DNA from: Acidisoma sp. L85
Lineage (GTDB): Bacteria > Pseudomonadota > Alphaproteobacteria > Acetobacterales > Acetobacteraceae
Length of the DNA: 64,000 nt
Assembly: GCF_009765865.1 (NCBI RefSeq)
Contig: NZ_LMUQ01000061.1
Location: 174,112-238,111 of the forward strand
Direction: 5' to 3'
Under the pieces are notes generated by a model. It ran no database searches and had not been told where the DNA came from. It saw nothing but the letters and a program-made list of their open reading frames with translations. Of the stretch, positions 8,572 to 17,856 are shown piece by piece. The position numbers and the translations under genes are program-made. The stretch's first letter is position 1. The number at the start of each line of letters is the position of its first letter.

Positions 8572-11079
8572 ATGAAGACCCAGGCGCGCGTTGTAGTGAT
8601 CGGCGGCGGCGCCGTGGGCGTGGGCACGCTCTACCATCTCGCCAAGAAGGGTTGGAGCGATGTCGTTCTCATCGAACGGCGGGAGCTGACCTCGGGTTCC
8701 ACCTGGCACGCCGCCGGGCTGCTGCCGCTGTTCAACCTCAGCTATTCCGTCGGCCAGCTGCACAAGTATTCGCTGGAGCTGTACCGGGGGCTCGAGGCCG
8801 AGACCGGACAGAATGTCGGCCTGTCGCGCGTCTCCAATATCCGCCTCGCCCGCACCCAGGACCGGCTCGACGAATATAAGTATTACGCCGGCGTGGCGCG
8901 CACCATCGGCGTACGGACGGACTTTCTGACGCCCATTGAGGTGAAGGAAATCTGGCCGCTGATGGAGACCGGCGACATCATCGGCGCAATCCAGCATGTC
9001 GATGACGGCTATATCCAGCCCGCCGACCTCACCCAGGCTTTCGCCACCGGCGCCCGCAAGCGCGGCGCGGAAATCTATCGCAATACCACCGTGACGGCGA
9101 TCACCCAGAAGCCGAACGGCGAATGGCTGGTGACGACCGACAAGGGCGAGATCACCTGCGAGCATGTCGTCTCCGCCACCGGCAATTTCGCGCGCAAGAC
9201 GGGCGAGATGGTGGGGCTCGATATCCCGGTGATCCCGGTCGAACACCAATACATCGTGACCGAACAGCATCCGCTCATCATGGAGCGCCGCGCCAAGGGA
9301 TTGCCCGAGATGGGCGTGCTGCGCGAGGCAGACTCGTCATGGTACATGCGCGAGGAAGCCGGCGGGTTGCTGCTCGGGCCGTACGAGGTCGGCGCGCCCT
9401 GTTGCTACGTCGATGGTCCCTCGCCGCAGTCCGAATACGAGCTGTTCCAGGAGGATCTCGACCGCCTCGCGCCCTATATCGAGACCGCCATCGAGCGCGT
9501 GCCGGCATTCGGAGAGGTGGGCGTCAAGAAAGTCTACAACGGCGCCATCGCCTATACGCCGGATGGCAGCCCGATCGTCGGGCCGGCCTGGCACCTCAAG
9601 AATTTCTGGCTCAACGAGGGCCATAGCTTCGGCATCACGGCTGCCGGTGGCGCAGGCTGGCAATTGGCGGAATGGATCGTCGAGGGCGAGCCTTCGGTCG
9701 ATATGATGGGCGTCGATCCGCGCCGTTTCGGGCCCTATGCCGGGCGCGGCTATCTGCGGCAGAAGACCGAGGAAGCCTATGCCAAGGTCTTCAGCATACA
9801 CTATCCCGAGGAGGAGCGCGGCGCCGCGCGTGGCCTCAAGCGCTCGCCTTGCTACGACCGCATGGCGGCGAAAGGCGCGGTGTTCGGCACGGTCTATGGC
9901 TGGGAGCGGCCGGGCTGGTTCGCGCCGGAAGGCTATGCGCTGTCGGAGGCCGATCTCGCCAAACCGAATGTGCTGGTGAACGAGAACCACGCGGAGCCCG
10001 AAAAGGACGGCCGCATCCGCGAGAAATGGAGCTTCCGCCGCTCCAACGCCTTCGACTTCGTCGGCCGCGAGGCAAAGCATGTGCATGAGAAGGTCGGCCT
10101 GCTCGACATGAGCGCCTTCGCGAAATTCGAGATTTCGGGTCCGGGCGCCGCCGAATGGCTCGACCAAATCCTGACCAACAAGACGCCGAAGCCAGGGCGC
10201 GTCTCGCTGTCTTATCTGCTGACCAAGCGCGGCGGTGTGCGTGCGGAATTCACTGTCTTCGGCATAGGCGCGAATAGTTTCTACCTCGTCTCCGCTGGCG
10301 CGCTGGAGCGTCACGACAGCGACTATCTGTTCAAGCTGGTGCCCACCGATGGCAGCGTCACCTTGCAGAAGGTGACGACACAGTATGGCGTTTTCGTTCT
10401 CGCCGGACCGCGCTCGCGGGCGCTGCTCGCGAAGCTGACCGAGACGGATCTGTCGAATGCGAGCTTCCCCTGGCTGACGGGCAAGATGATCTCGGTGGGG
10501 ACGGCGACGGCGCTGGCCATGCGCGTCAACTATGTCGGCGAGTTAGGATGGGAGCTGCACCACCCGATCGAGATGCAGAACTACCTGTTTGACCTGCTGT
10601 TCGAGGCGGGTGCGGAGTTCGAGCTGCGGCCCTTCGGCATCAAGGCGATGGACGCGCTGCGGCTGGAAAAGTCCTACAAAATTATCCCGCGCGAGATGTC
10701 GATCGAATATTCGGCCTACGAGTCTGGTCTCGATCGCTTCATCTCGCTGAAAAAGGGCGATTTCATCGGCAAGGACGCTTTGCTGGCCTGGAAGGAACGC
10801 GGCGTGGGCAATGCGTTTGTCACGCTGGAAGTGCATGACGTGACGGATGCGGATGCGCGCGGGTCGGAGCCAATCCATATCGCCAATGAGCTGGTCGGCC
10901 GCACAACATCCGGCGGCTTTGGCTGGCGCGTGAGAAAATCCTTGGCGCTCGCGATGGTGCGGCCAGATCTCGCGAAAGCCGGGCAGGCTTTGGAGGTGAC
11001 GATCCTGGGTGAGCGCCACCGCGCGACGGTGATCGCCGATTCACCCTTCGACGCAGCGAATGATTCGCTAAGAGGCTGA
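8572..11079 (+). CDS. Dimethylglycine/sarcosine dehydrogenase-like FAD and GcvT protein
   Basis: 835 residues with two halves. Residues 1-400 form a DAO-type flavoprotein: dinucleotide motif VVIGGGAVGVG and TSGSTWHAAGL, whose histidine is the covalent flavin site in mammalian dimethylglycine dehydrogenase. Residues about 430-835 form a GcvT-type aminomethyltransferase that binds tetrahydrofolate and captures the methylene group. It would demethylate dimethylglycine or sarcosine, the step after GbcAB. Start ATG 8572 was chosen over an upstream in-frame start because the FAD motif begins directly after it. The nearest alternative is another N-methyl amino acid dehydrogenase of the same architecture. 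Confidence 0.87.
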   Translation: MKTQARVVVIGGGAVGVGTLYHLAKKGWSDVVLIERRELTSGSTWHAAGLLPLFNLSYSVGQLHKYSLELYRGLEAETGQNVGLSRVSNIRLARTQDRLDEYKYYAGVARTIGVRTDFLTPIEVKEIWPLMETGDIIGAIQHVDDGYIQPADLTQAFATGARKRGAEIYRNTTVTAITQKPNGEWLVTTDKGEITCEHVVSATGNFARKTGEMVGLDIPVIPVEHQYIVTEQHPLIMERRAKGLPEMGVLREADSSWYMREEAGGLLLGPYEVGAPCCYVDGPSPQSEYELFQEDLDRLAPYIETAIERVPAFGEVGVKKVYNGAIAYTPDGSPIVGPAWHLKNFWLNEGHSFGITAAGGAGWQLAEWIVEGEPSVDMMGVDPRRFGPYAGRGYLRQKTEEAYAKVFSIHYPEEERGAARGLKRSPCYDRMAAKGAVFGTVYGWERPGWFAPEGYALSEADLAKPNVLVNENHAEPEKDGRIREKWSFRRSNAFDFVGREAKHVHEKVGLLDMSAFAKFEISGPGAAEWLDQILTNKTPKPGRVSLSYLLTKRGGVRAEFTVFGIGANSFYLVSAGALERHDSDYLFKLVPTDGSVTLQKVTTQYGVFVLAGPRSRALLAKLTETDLSNASFPWLTGKMISVGTATALAMRVNYVGELGWELHHPIEMQNYLFDLLFEAGAEFELRPFGIKAMDALRLEKSYKIIPREMSIEYSAYESGLDRFISLKKGDFIGKDALLAWKERGVGNAFVTLEVHDVTDADARGSEPIHIANELVGRTTSGGFGWRVRKSLALAMVRPDLAKAGQALEVTILGERHRATVIADSPFDAANDSLRG

Positions 11080-11101
11080 CCACAACCTCGGAACCTCCGC
11101 C

Positions 11102-11776
11102 ATGCGATTGCGCGACGCCGCTTTTGCTCTTGCCTTCCTCGCGGCGCCGGCGGTCGCGCATGCGGATACCATGCTTGAACTGTCCGCCGCAGGCGCGGTG
11201 GAGGCAAAGCCGGATGAGTTGCGGGCGGCTTTGACGGCTTCGGCAGCGGCGGCGAACGCGGCTGCCGCGCAGTCGCAGGTGAATGACGCAGTCACGCGCG
11301 CCTTGGCGGCGGCGAAGACGGCTCCCGCAGTGACGGCGAGCACCGACGCCTATTCCGTCTGGCACGAGACGGATCCGAAGGATGTCTGGCGCGCCAGTCA
11401 GGGCGTCGCATTGCGCTCGAAGGATGGCGGCGCGCTGCTCGGCTTGGTGGGAACGTTGCAGGCTCAGGGCCTCGCGGTGAATGACCTAGGCTGGCAACTC
11501 ACGACCGAGGCGCGAGACGCGGCCTATGCGCAGGCGATGGCGAAGGCGATCACGGCACTTGAGGTTCGCGGCCGGGTGGTCGCCAGGCTGCTGCACCTCA
11601 CCTTCATCGGTTTCCAGCGGATGAGTGTCGGCGAGGATGGCGGCAGCGCGCGGCCCATGCCGATGATGCGCATGATGGCCACCGCCGCACCGTCCGGCCC
11701 GCCGAATGCGCAGGCGGACAGCCAGACGGTGACCGCGACGGTTTCAGGCACCGCGCGGCTGATTACCGGCGAGTAG
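11102..11776 (+). CDS. SIMPL-domain (DUF541) exported protein
   Basis: 224 residues. A cleavable signal peptide is evident (positively charged start, hydrophobic run, AHA-D near residue 21), so the protein should be periplasmic or envelope-bound. The remainder fits the SIMPL fold known from BP26/OMP28 and YggE, linked in some bacteria to oxidative stress or outer-membrane quality. Alanine content is very high and the C terminus has a Met/Pro-rich stretch around residues 185-195. The start follows the dehydrogenase stop by 22 bases, so it may be the last gene of that transcript; a repeat element follows it. Confidence 0.75.
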   Translation: MRLRDAAFALAFLAAPAVAHADTMLELSAAGAVEAKPDELRAALTASAAAANAAAAQSQVNDAVTRALAAAKTAPAVTASTDAYSVWHETDPKDVWRASQGVALRSKDGGALLGLVGTLQAQGLAVNDLGWQLTTEARDAAYAQAMAKAITALEVRGRVVARLLHLTFIGFQRMSVGEDGGSARPMPMMRMMATAAPSGPPNAQADSQTVTATVSGTARLITGE

Positions 11777-11829
11777 TACGAACAGCATCTCGTCGCTAGC
11801 GGCGAGATGACCCGTTCAGCAGCCACCAT

Positions 11830-11937
11830 CGTCATGCTCGGCGAAGGCCGAGCATCCACGCCTTGTCTGCGTGACATAGGCAAACCGTGGATGGCACGGG
11901 GTGCCCCGCACGCCTTCGCGTGCCATGACGGTGGGGA
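11830..11937. repeat. Palindromic interspersed repeat, copy 2
   Basis: Left arm opens CGTCATGCTCGGCGAAGGCC and folds on itself; right arm ends CGCGTGCCATGACGG. It lies between the converging SIMPL and MDR genes, where it could also act as a two-way terminator. Confidence 0.7.
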
Positions 11938-11980
11938 GTCGGCCGATCGCCCGGTTTGCGCTGCTCACACTAGCCGTTGC

Positions 11981-12985
11981 TCAAAACCCCTCCAGCACGA
12001 TCTTTCCAATCGCCGTGCCCTTCTCCATCGTCTCATGCGCCCGCTTGAGGTTTGCGGCATTGATCGTGCCGTAATGCTCGCCGCGCGTGGTGCGCAGAAC
12101 GCCGCGGTCAACCAGGCGCGCGACGAGTTCGAGAATCGTCTGCTGCTCGACCATGTCGGCGGTGTGGAAAACCGAGCGCGTGAACATCGACTCCCAGTGC
12201 AGCGCGATCGACCGCGACTTCAGTTCGCGCGCGTCAAAAGGCTGCGGATCGTCGATAAGCCCGATATGGCCCTCCGGCATAACCGCCTTCACAAGCTCGC
12301 CAAAGGCCGGCGTATTCGTGCTGAACACGTAATCCACGCCCTTCAGCCCGAGATCTGCGAGTTGCCCGGAGAGGCTGCGCTTGTGGCTGATCACGTCATG
12401 CGCGCCCATCTCCTTGCACCAGGCAACCGTCTCGGGCCGGCTCGCGGTCGCGATCACGCGCAGGCCGGTGAGCTTGCGCGCAAGCTGAATCGCCATCGAG
12501 CCGACACCGCCGGCGCCCCCAATCATCAGCAGCGTGCCCGAACTCACCTTGGCATCGCGCGGAATGCGAAAACGGTCGAACAGCATTTCCCACGCGGTCA
12601 GCGCCGTGAGCGGCAAAGCCGCCGCGTCGGCGAAGGAGAGCGAACGCGGCTTGTGGCCGACGATGCGCTCATCCACGAGATGAAACTCGCTGTTGGTACC
12701 TGGGCGGTTGATGGTACCGGCGTACCAGACCTCGTCGCCGATGCTGAAGTGCCGCACGTCCGGACCCATGCCTCGGACAATGCCGGCCGCGTCGAAACCG
12801 AGAACACGCTCCTCACCCAGCGGCTCGGCGGTGCGGCGCACTTTCGTATCGACCGGATTGACCGAGACCGCCTTGATCTCAACCAGCAGGTCGGCGTGGC
12901 GCGGATGCGGTTCGGGGTGATGGACGTCGATCAGGGCATCCTCATGCGTGATCGGATAGGCGTGGGTGAAGGCTACTGCTTTCAT
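11981..12985 (-). CDS. Zinc-type alcohol dehydrogenase-like quinone oxidoreductase (MDR family)
   Basis: 334-residue medium-chain dehydrogenase/reductase. The NADPH-binding fold is shown by MIGGAGGVGSMAIQLA near residue 155. Despite the name of the group, no structural zinc cysteine cluster is visible, so it is closer to zinc-free quinone reductases. The start ATG 12985 is preceded six bases away by AAGGAG; a TTG two codons earlier is not needed. It probably reduces quinones or enones. It is the last gene before the repeat at 11830 and lies downstream of, but not tightly against, the YgjP-like gene. Confidence 0.82.
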   Translation of the reverse strand: MKAVAFTHAYPITHEDALIDVHHPEPHPRHADLLVEIKAVSVNPVDTKVRRTAEPLGEERVLGFDAAGIVRGMGPDVRHFSIGDEVWYAGTINRPGTNSEFHLVDERIVGHKPRSLSFADAAALPLTALTAWEMLFDRFRIPRDAKVSSGTLLMIGGAGGVGSMAIQLARKLTGLRVIATASRPETVAWCKEMGAHDVISHKRSLSGQLADLGLKGVDYVFSTNTPAFGELVKAVMPEGHIGLIDDPQPFDARELKSRSIALHWESMFTRSVFHTADMVEQQTILELVARLVDRGVLRTTRGEHYGTINAANLKRAHETMEKGTAIGKIVLEGF

Positions 12986-13078
12986 GCGCAACTCCTTGGT
13001 CCAAAGCGAGGCGGGTTCACCCGAGAAGGGCGGCGTAAGCTGTGTCCGAATGGTTCGTTGGAGAAGCGGAATTGGCGC

Positions 13079-13801
13079 TCAGCCGATACGCATGAGGCGC
13101 GGTCCATCCCGCCTCAGCCAGGCGGCGTCACGCTCCCATCCCGCATGCAGTTCGCCGACCAGCGACCAGAAAGCGCGGCCGTGATCGAGGTGCCGCAAAT
13201 GCGCCGCCTCATGCGCGGCCACATAGGCCTGGATCCTCGGCGGTGCCATGACGAGGCGCCAACTAAAGGCGAGCGTGCCATCCGGCGCGCAACTGCCCCA
13301 GCGACTGCGCGTATCCTTGATCAGAACCCGGCGGGGTTTCAGCCCGGCGACGGTGGCCTTCTCCCAGGCGAGCGCGGTGAGGCGGCGCCGCGCCTCCAGC
13401 CTGAGGCAGTCGGCAACGCGCCGCCGGAGAAAGGCTGGATCGCCCGAAACGATGATCTCGCCAGCCTCGATCGAGGCAGCGCCTGGCCGATGTCTGTGGT
13501 GTCGGATGGCATGCGGCGTGCCATGCACCGGCACTTCCGCGCCATCGGCGAAAACGATGCTTTCCGGCAGTGCCGCCAACCGTCCCCTCACCCAATCCGC
13601 ATGGTCCTTCAGCATCGTCAGACCGGTGCGGCGGGAGGAACGCATGGGGAGGGTGACGACCACCGTGCCGTCGCGCGGATCGATGCGCAGAGTAAGGCGC
13701 CGGGCGTGACCGCTGCGCCGCCATTTCACCTGAACGGGGCCGCCGGGCATGGCGACGGTCTCGATCTCCGGCTCGGTCGCGACGAGCCGGCTTACGGGCA
13801 T
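13079..13801 (-). CDS. YgjP-type (DUF45/M48-like) metallopeptidase-fold protein
   Basis: 240 residues. The zinc-binding helix AAHEAAHLRHLDHG (HExxH plus a further His) lies near residue 200, preceded by the family signature SRWGSCAPDGTL. Members are usually annotated as SprT-like metal-dependent hydrolases; a nucleotide-pyrophosphatase role has also been proposed for E. coli YgjP. It is five bases downstream of the nitronate-monooxygenase-like gene, so the pair is likely co-transcribed. Confidence 0.82.
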   Translation of the reverse strand: MPVSRLVATEPEIETVAMPGGPVQVKWRRSGHARRLTLRIDPRDGTVVVTLPMRSSRRTGLTMLKDHADWVRGRLAALPESIVFADGAEVPVHGTPHAIRHHRHRPGAASIEAGEIIVSGDPAFLRRRVADCLRLEARRRLTALAWEKATVAGLKPRRVLIKDTRSRWGSCAPDGTLAFSWRLVMAPPRIQAYVAAHEAAHLRHLDHGRAFWSLVGELHAGWERDAAWLRRDGPRLMRIG

Positions 13802-13806
13802 CGGAC

Positions 13807-15219
13807 TCAGCGTCCGGTCGTGATCCGCTCGAAGAGCTGCTTCACCGTCGGGATGAAGCCGTTCGAGTAGAAGGGATCGAGCGCGAAGCGGAAGCCGTTA
13901 TGACCGCTGAACATGAGATTGTCCTCGGTCGTTTCCTGCCGTTCCGCCTCATGGCCGATAGTCTGCAAGGTCTTCTGGATGCAGAAGCTACGCGGATCGG
14001 CCTTCTTGCCGTTCGAGTAGTCGGGCGCTTCCTGACTCCAGTTCGAGAAGCGGCACTGGCTAAGACAGCCCATGCAATCGACCTGGTCCTGGTAGATCTG
14101 CCCCGCGGTTTCGGGGGTGACAAAGATCAGCGTGGTGTCCGGCGTGCGCAGCGCCTCGGTAAAGCCCTGGGAGGCCCATTTGCGCACTCGCGCGAGGTCC
14201 TGGCGGGTCAGATAGACGATACGCTTGCGCGGGCCGACACCGAACTCGGCCAGATGCTCGCCCACGATCTCCGTGGTGTAGGCGACCTGTCGCTCGCTGC
14301 GGCCACGCAGTTCCTGGATGAAGCCGTTATTGACCGCGCTCGAATAGAAGCCGGTGGGGCTGAAGCGGTTGAGGAAGATGTCGCCCTTTTTGAGCGTGAG
14401 CAGCTTCTGCTTCCAGTTCGCGCCAATCGGGCTTTCCACGGTCAGCAGCGGACGCGTACCGAACTGGAAGGCGATAGGGCCAAGATCGGGATTGTCGATC
14501 CAGTCCTCCCACTCCTCCAGCCACCAGACGCCGCCGGCCATGATGATGGGGGTATCATCGAGCCCGAAGGCGCGCATCTGCCGGCGCAGAGCCAGCACGC
14601 GCGGGAAAGGATCCTCGGGTCTCGACGGATCCTCGCCGTTCGACAGGCCGTTATGGCCGCCAGCGAGCCAGGGATCCTCATAGACGACACCGCCCAGGAG
14701 GTTTGATGCCTTGTGATAGGCGCGCTTCCATAAGGCGCTGAAAGCGCGGGCCGAGGAGACTATGGGGTAGTAGTGGACGCCGAAACGTGTCGCGATGTCG
14801 GACAGGCGATAGGGCATCCCGGCGCCGCAGGTCAGGCCGTTGATGAGGCCCTTGGCCCCTTCCAGTACCCCGGTAATGACGCGTTCGGCCGCGCCCATCT
14901 CCCACAGGATATTGGCGTTGATCCGGCCCTTGCCGCCGTTAATCTCATGGGCCTGCTGCGCCTGGGCGATGCCGCCGGAGATCGCATAGGCGACGAGTTC
15001 CTCATGCCGGTCCCGCCGGGTCCGGCCGTGATAGACCTGCGGGATCGGGCGCCCGTCCTCGTCATAGCTATCCGCGTTCACCGCGCTGAAGGTGCCGATG
15101 CCGCCCGAGGCCGCCCAGTGGCCGCAGGTTTCCCCGTCCGTGACCGCCACGCCCTTGCCGCCCTCGACAAGCGGAAGCACGTCCACCCCGCCCATCCGTA
15201 TCGCGTTCAGCGCCTTCAT
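13807..15219 (-). CDS. Nitronate monooxygenase-like FMN protein with C-terminal Cys motif
   Basis: 470 residues counted from ATG 15219, which has GGAAATGAGG just upstream; 57 more in-frame codons extend upstream without a good site. The TIM-barrel of the 2-nitropropane dioxygenase family is seen in ASGGIGTF, NGLTCGAGMPY and IIMAGGVWWL. It is about 100 residues longer than typical members. The excess includes a cysteine array C-x2-C-x3-C-x23-C encoded near 14084-13979, which could bind a metal or iron-sulfur cluster. Substrate unknown; PfaD-like and enoyl-reductase relatives are alternatives. Confidence 0.8.
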   Translation of the reverse strand: MKALNAIRMGGVDVLPLVEGGKGVAVTDGETCGHWAASGGIGTFSAVNADSYDEDGRPIPQVYHGRTRRDRHEELVAYAISGGIAQAQQAHEINGGKGRINANILWEMGAAERVITGVLEGAKGLINGLTCGAGMPYRLSDIATRFGVHYYPIVSSARAFSALWKRAYHKASNLLGGVVYEDPWLAGGHNGLSNGEDPSRPEDPFPRVLALRRQMRAFGLDDTPIIMAGGVWWLEEWEDWIDNPDLGPIAFQFGTRPLLTVESPIGANWKQKLLTLKKGDIFLNRFSPTGFYSSAVNNGFIQELRGRSERQVAYTTEIVGEHLAEFGVGPRKRIVYLTRQDLARVRKWASQGFTEALRTPDTTLIFVTPETAGQIYQDQVDCMGCLSQCRFSNWSQEAPDYSNGKKADPRSFCIQKTLQTIGHEAERQETTEDNLMFSGHNGFRFALDPFYSNGFIPTVKQLFERITTGR

Positions 15220-15449
15220 GACCTCATTTCCGATTGGCTCAGGACCCGCCCCGTCGCCGGTGTCTCGCCTAGCCTCCGGAGCGACAGGCCCTCGCCGGAT
15301 CGGCCGGGCGCCCTTTTGCCACTGCGTGAACGAATTCCCTAGCGTGCCGAGTGGGTTTTCCACAAGTGGATTGCTGAGCGCCACTCCCATGCACAGCTCA
15401 TGAAACTAGCGTGAGGGGGTGTTTTAGCCGCCGCGGCAAATCTACAACG

Positions 15450-16331
15450 ATGACAGAAGCGGGTTACCCCGGTTCAATGGACGCCATGGATACCGAAGAC
15501 CGGCCCCCGCCCCTCGTCGTCTTAGAGCCCGCGCCCCAGACGGCGGCGGTGATCTTTGCCTCGCCCCATTCCGGCGCGCACTACCCGCCTGACTTCCTCG
15601 TGGCGAGCCGCCTCACCGCCCATACACTCCGGCGGAGCGAGGATTTTTGTGTCGACCGGCTGTTCGCGGCAGCCCCCAGCCGGGGCGCCCCTCTGATCTC
15701 CGCCACTTTCCCGCGCGCCTATTGCGATCCGAATCGCGAACCATGGGAACTCGATCCTAGCATGTTCGAGGATCCCTTGCCGGCCTGGGTCACCACCAGC
15801 AGCGTCCGCATCGGCGCCGGGCTGGGCACGATCCCCCGGATCGTCGCCTCGGGCGAGGCGATCTACGACCATAAGCTCCGATTCGCGGAGGCCGAGGCGC
15901 GCATCCACCTGTGCTGGGAGCCGTATCACCACGCGCTCAAGGGCCTGCTCGACCGCACCCGCGCGACTTTCGGGCGCTGCCTGCTCGTGGACTGCCACTC
16001 GATGCCTTCGATGACGGGGGCCACGACGCCCGATATCGTGCTCGGCGACGCCCATGGCACGTCCTGCGCCGGGATCATCACCCGGCGAACCGAGGAGTTC
16101 CTCACCCTTCGCGGCTATAGCCTGCGGCGGAACGACCCCTATGCCGGGGGTTTCGTGACCCGGCACTATGGCCGGCCGCGCGATCAGGTGCATGGCCTGC
16201 AGATCGAGATTGCCCGTCGCCTCTACATGGACGAGCACCGGATGGAACCGCATGGCGGGTTTCGGAGCTTGCAAAGGGATCTTTCGGATCTGGTTACCTA
16301 TATGACGAGCGACGGCTTCCTGCCGTCCTGA
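15450..16331 (+). CDS. N-formylglutamate amidohydrolase family protein
   Basis: About 293 residues of the FGase family, which hydrolyses N-formyl-L-glutamate to glutamate and formate, the last step of one histidine-degradation route. Visible landmarks are FASPHSGAHYP near the start and DCHSMPSM in the middle, both metal-binding regions. The start is uncertain: ATG 15450, ATG 15477 and an upstream in-frame codon at 15411 are all possible and none has a strong ribosome site. No hut genes are nearby, so a histidine role is not supported by context. Confidence 0.8.
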   Translation: MTEAGYPGSMDAMDTEDRPPPLVVLEPAPQTAAVIFASPHSGAHYPPDFLVASRLTAHTLRRSEDFCVDRLFAAAPSRGAPLISATFPRAYCDPNREPWELDPSMFEDPLPAWVTTSSVRIGAGLGTIPRIVASGEAIYDHKLRFAEAEARIHLCWEPYHHALKGLLDRTRATFGRCLLVDCHSMPSMTGATTPDIVLGDAHGTSCAGIITRRTEEFLTLRGYSLRRNDPYAGGFVTRHYGRPRDQVHGLQIEIARRLYMDEHRMEPHGGFRSLQRDLSDLVTYMTSDGFLPS

Positions 16332-16375
16332 CGGATCGTCCCATCGGCACCCAGCTTCTCTAGGAGTCTACCTTC

Positions 16376-16642
16376 ATGCGTCTGCTTCCCCTATTCGGCG
16401 CGCTGGCGCTGGTCGCGGCGTCCGGCATTTCAGCAGCCCGGGCCGAGCCCGGCGGCTGTCTGAAATACGGCGCGGTCGGCGCGGTCGGCGGCCATCTGAT
16501 GCATCATGGCGTCCTAGGCGCGGCGGGCGGCTGCGCGGCGGGAATGTACAAGCGCCACGAATACCGCAAGCATGAGAAGGAAATGCAGGAACAACAGGAA
16601 ATGCAGGAAGTGAAGCCCACCGGCAGCGGGCAGAACCTCTAG
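16376..16642 (+). CDS. Small secreted glycine-rich protein
   Basis: 88 residues. A signal peptide ends about ARA-E near residue 23. The mature part has a Gly/Ala-zipper-like stretch ([22 protein letters not shown]) with two cysteines, then a charged Glu/Lys/Gln tail. This glycine-zipper pattern occurs in small envelope proteins of alphaproteobacteria. Function unknown. It lies 44 bases after the amidohydrolase, on the same strand. Confidence 0.6.
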   Translation: MRLLPLFGALALVAASGISAARAEPGGCLKYGAVGAVGGHLMHHGVLGAAGGCAAGMYKRHEYRKHEKEMQEQQEMQEVKPTGSGQNL

Positions 16643-16656
16643 CCCGGCGCGTTCCG

Positions 16657-17703
16657 GTGGAACTCGGCATCTACAGCTTCGGCGAGACGCGCCACGATCC
16701 CGCGACCGGGCGCCAGATCGACGCCGGACAGCGGATGCGCGACCTCGTCGAGGAAATCGTGCTGGCGGATCAGGTCGGGCTCGATGTCTTCGGCCTCGGC
16801 GAGCATCACCGGCCGGATTACGTGGTCTCTGCCCCCGCCGTGATCCTGGCAGCCGCAGCAGCGCGGACACGGCGCATCCGGCTCACCAGCGCCGTCACCG
16901 TGCTGAGTTCCGAGGATCCGGTGCGGGTCCTGCAGGATTACGCGACGCTCGACCTGCTGTCGGAGGGTCGCGCGGAGATCATGGCGGGGCGCGGCTCCTT
17001 CATCGAGTCGTTCCCGCTCTTCGGCTACGCCCTGGACGACTACGAGTCGCTGTTCACGGAGAAGCTCGATCTCCTCGTGAAGCTGCGGGCGGATCAGGGA
17101 ATTACCTGGAGCGGCGAGCATCGGGCGGCGCTGACGGGCGAGCCAGTGTATCCGCGATCCGAGCAGGCGAGCCTACCCATCTGGGTGGCGGTCGGCGGCA
17201 CTCCGGCCTCAGCCTCGCGGGCGGCCCGGCTGGGGCTGCCGATGGCGGTCGCGATCATCGGCGGCGAGCCGGCGCGGTTCGCGCCTTTGCTGGAGTATTA
17301 TCGCGAGTCGGGGCGCCGGGCCGGTCACGCGGCCGCGGCCCTGCCGGTCGGCATCAACTCGCACGGTTTCGTCGCCGACAGCGCGGAACAGGCGGCGGCG
17401 GAGTTCTACCCATCCTTTGCCGAAGTCATGAACCGGCTTGGCCGCGAGCGCGGTTGGAGCGCCATGTCCCCGGCTCAATATGACGAGATGCGCGGACCGC
17501 GTGGCGCCCTGCTGATCGGCGGGCCGGAGGAGGTGGCGGAGAAGATCTTGGCGCAGCACGCGGTGCTGAAGCACCAGCGATTCTTGCTGCAGGTCAGCGT
17601 CGGGCCGATGCCGCATGACCGGATCATGCGGGCGATCGAGCTTTTTGGCACACGGGTGGCGCCTATTGTGCGGGCAGAAGTGGCGCGGCGGGAAGCGGCT
17701 TGA
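16657..17703 (+). CDS. LLM-class flavin-dependent oxidoreductase
   Basis: 348 residues of the luciferase-like monooxygenase fold ([47 protein letters not shown]). Uses reduced FMN or F420-like flavin to oxidise a small substrate, not identifiable here. It begins with GTG 16657, 15 bases after the preceding stop. A palindromic repeat pair follows its stop. Confidence 0.85.
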   Translation: MELGIYSFGETRHDPATGRQIDAGQRMRDLVEEIVLADQVGLDVFGLGEHHRPDYVVSAPAVILAAAAARTRRIRLTSAVTVLSSEDPVRVLQDYATLDLLSEGRAEIMAGRGSFIESFPLFGYALDDYESLFTEKLDLLVKLRADQGITWSGEHRAALTGEPVYPRSEQASLPIWVAVGGTPASASRAARLGLPMAVAIIGGEPARFAPLLEYYRESGRRAGHAAAALPVGINSHGFVADSAEQAAAEFYPSFAEVMNRLGRERGWSAMSPAQYDEMRGPRGALLIGGPEEVAEKILAQHAVLKHQRFLLQVSVGPMPHDRIMRAIELFGTRVAPIVRAEVARREAA

Positions 17704-17712
17704 CGGCCGGTT

Positions 17713-17803
17713 CGTCATGCTCGGCGAAGGCCGAGCATCCACGCCTTTACTGCCTCGCCCGAGAAAGAAAGGCGTGGATCCTCGGCCTTCGCCGAGGATG
17801 ACG
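17713..17803. repeat. Composite 36-bp inverted repeat, copy 3 of the repeat family
   Basis: Left arm 17713-17748 and right arm 17768-17803 are inverted copies of each other with two mismatches, separated by 19 bases. Each arm is itself a hairpin (ATGCTCGGC/GCCGAGCAT; ATCCTCGGC/GCCGAGGAT). It sits exactly between two converging genes. Confidence 0.8.
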
Positions 17804-17856
17804 AGGAGACAATTCCCGGTGCAGGTTGCTGGCGCAGCCGCACCGGCCAAAAGTGC

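Noticed and set aside
11807..13870. 687-codon plus-strand open frame across MDR and YgjP genes
   Set aside because: It runs antisense through two recognisable minus-strand enzymes and has no credible domains.
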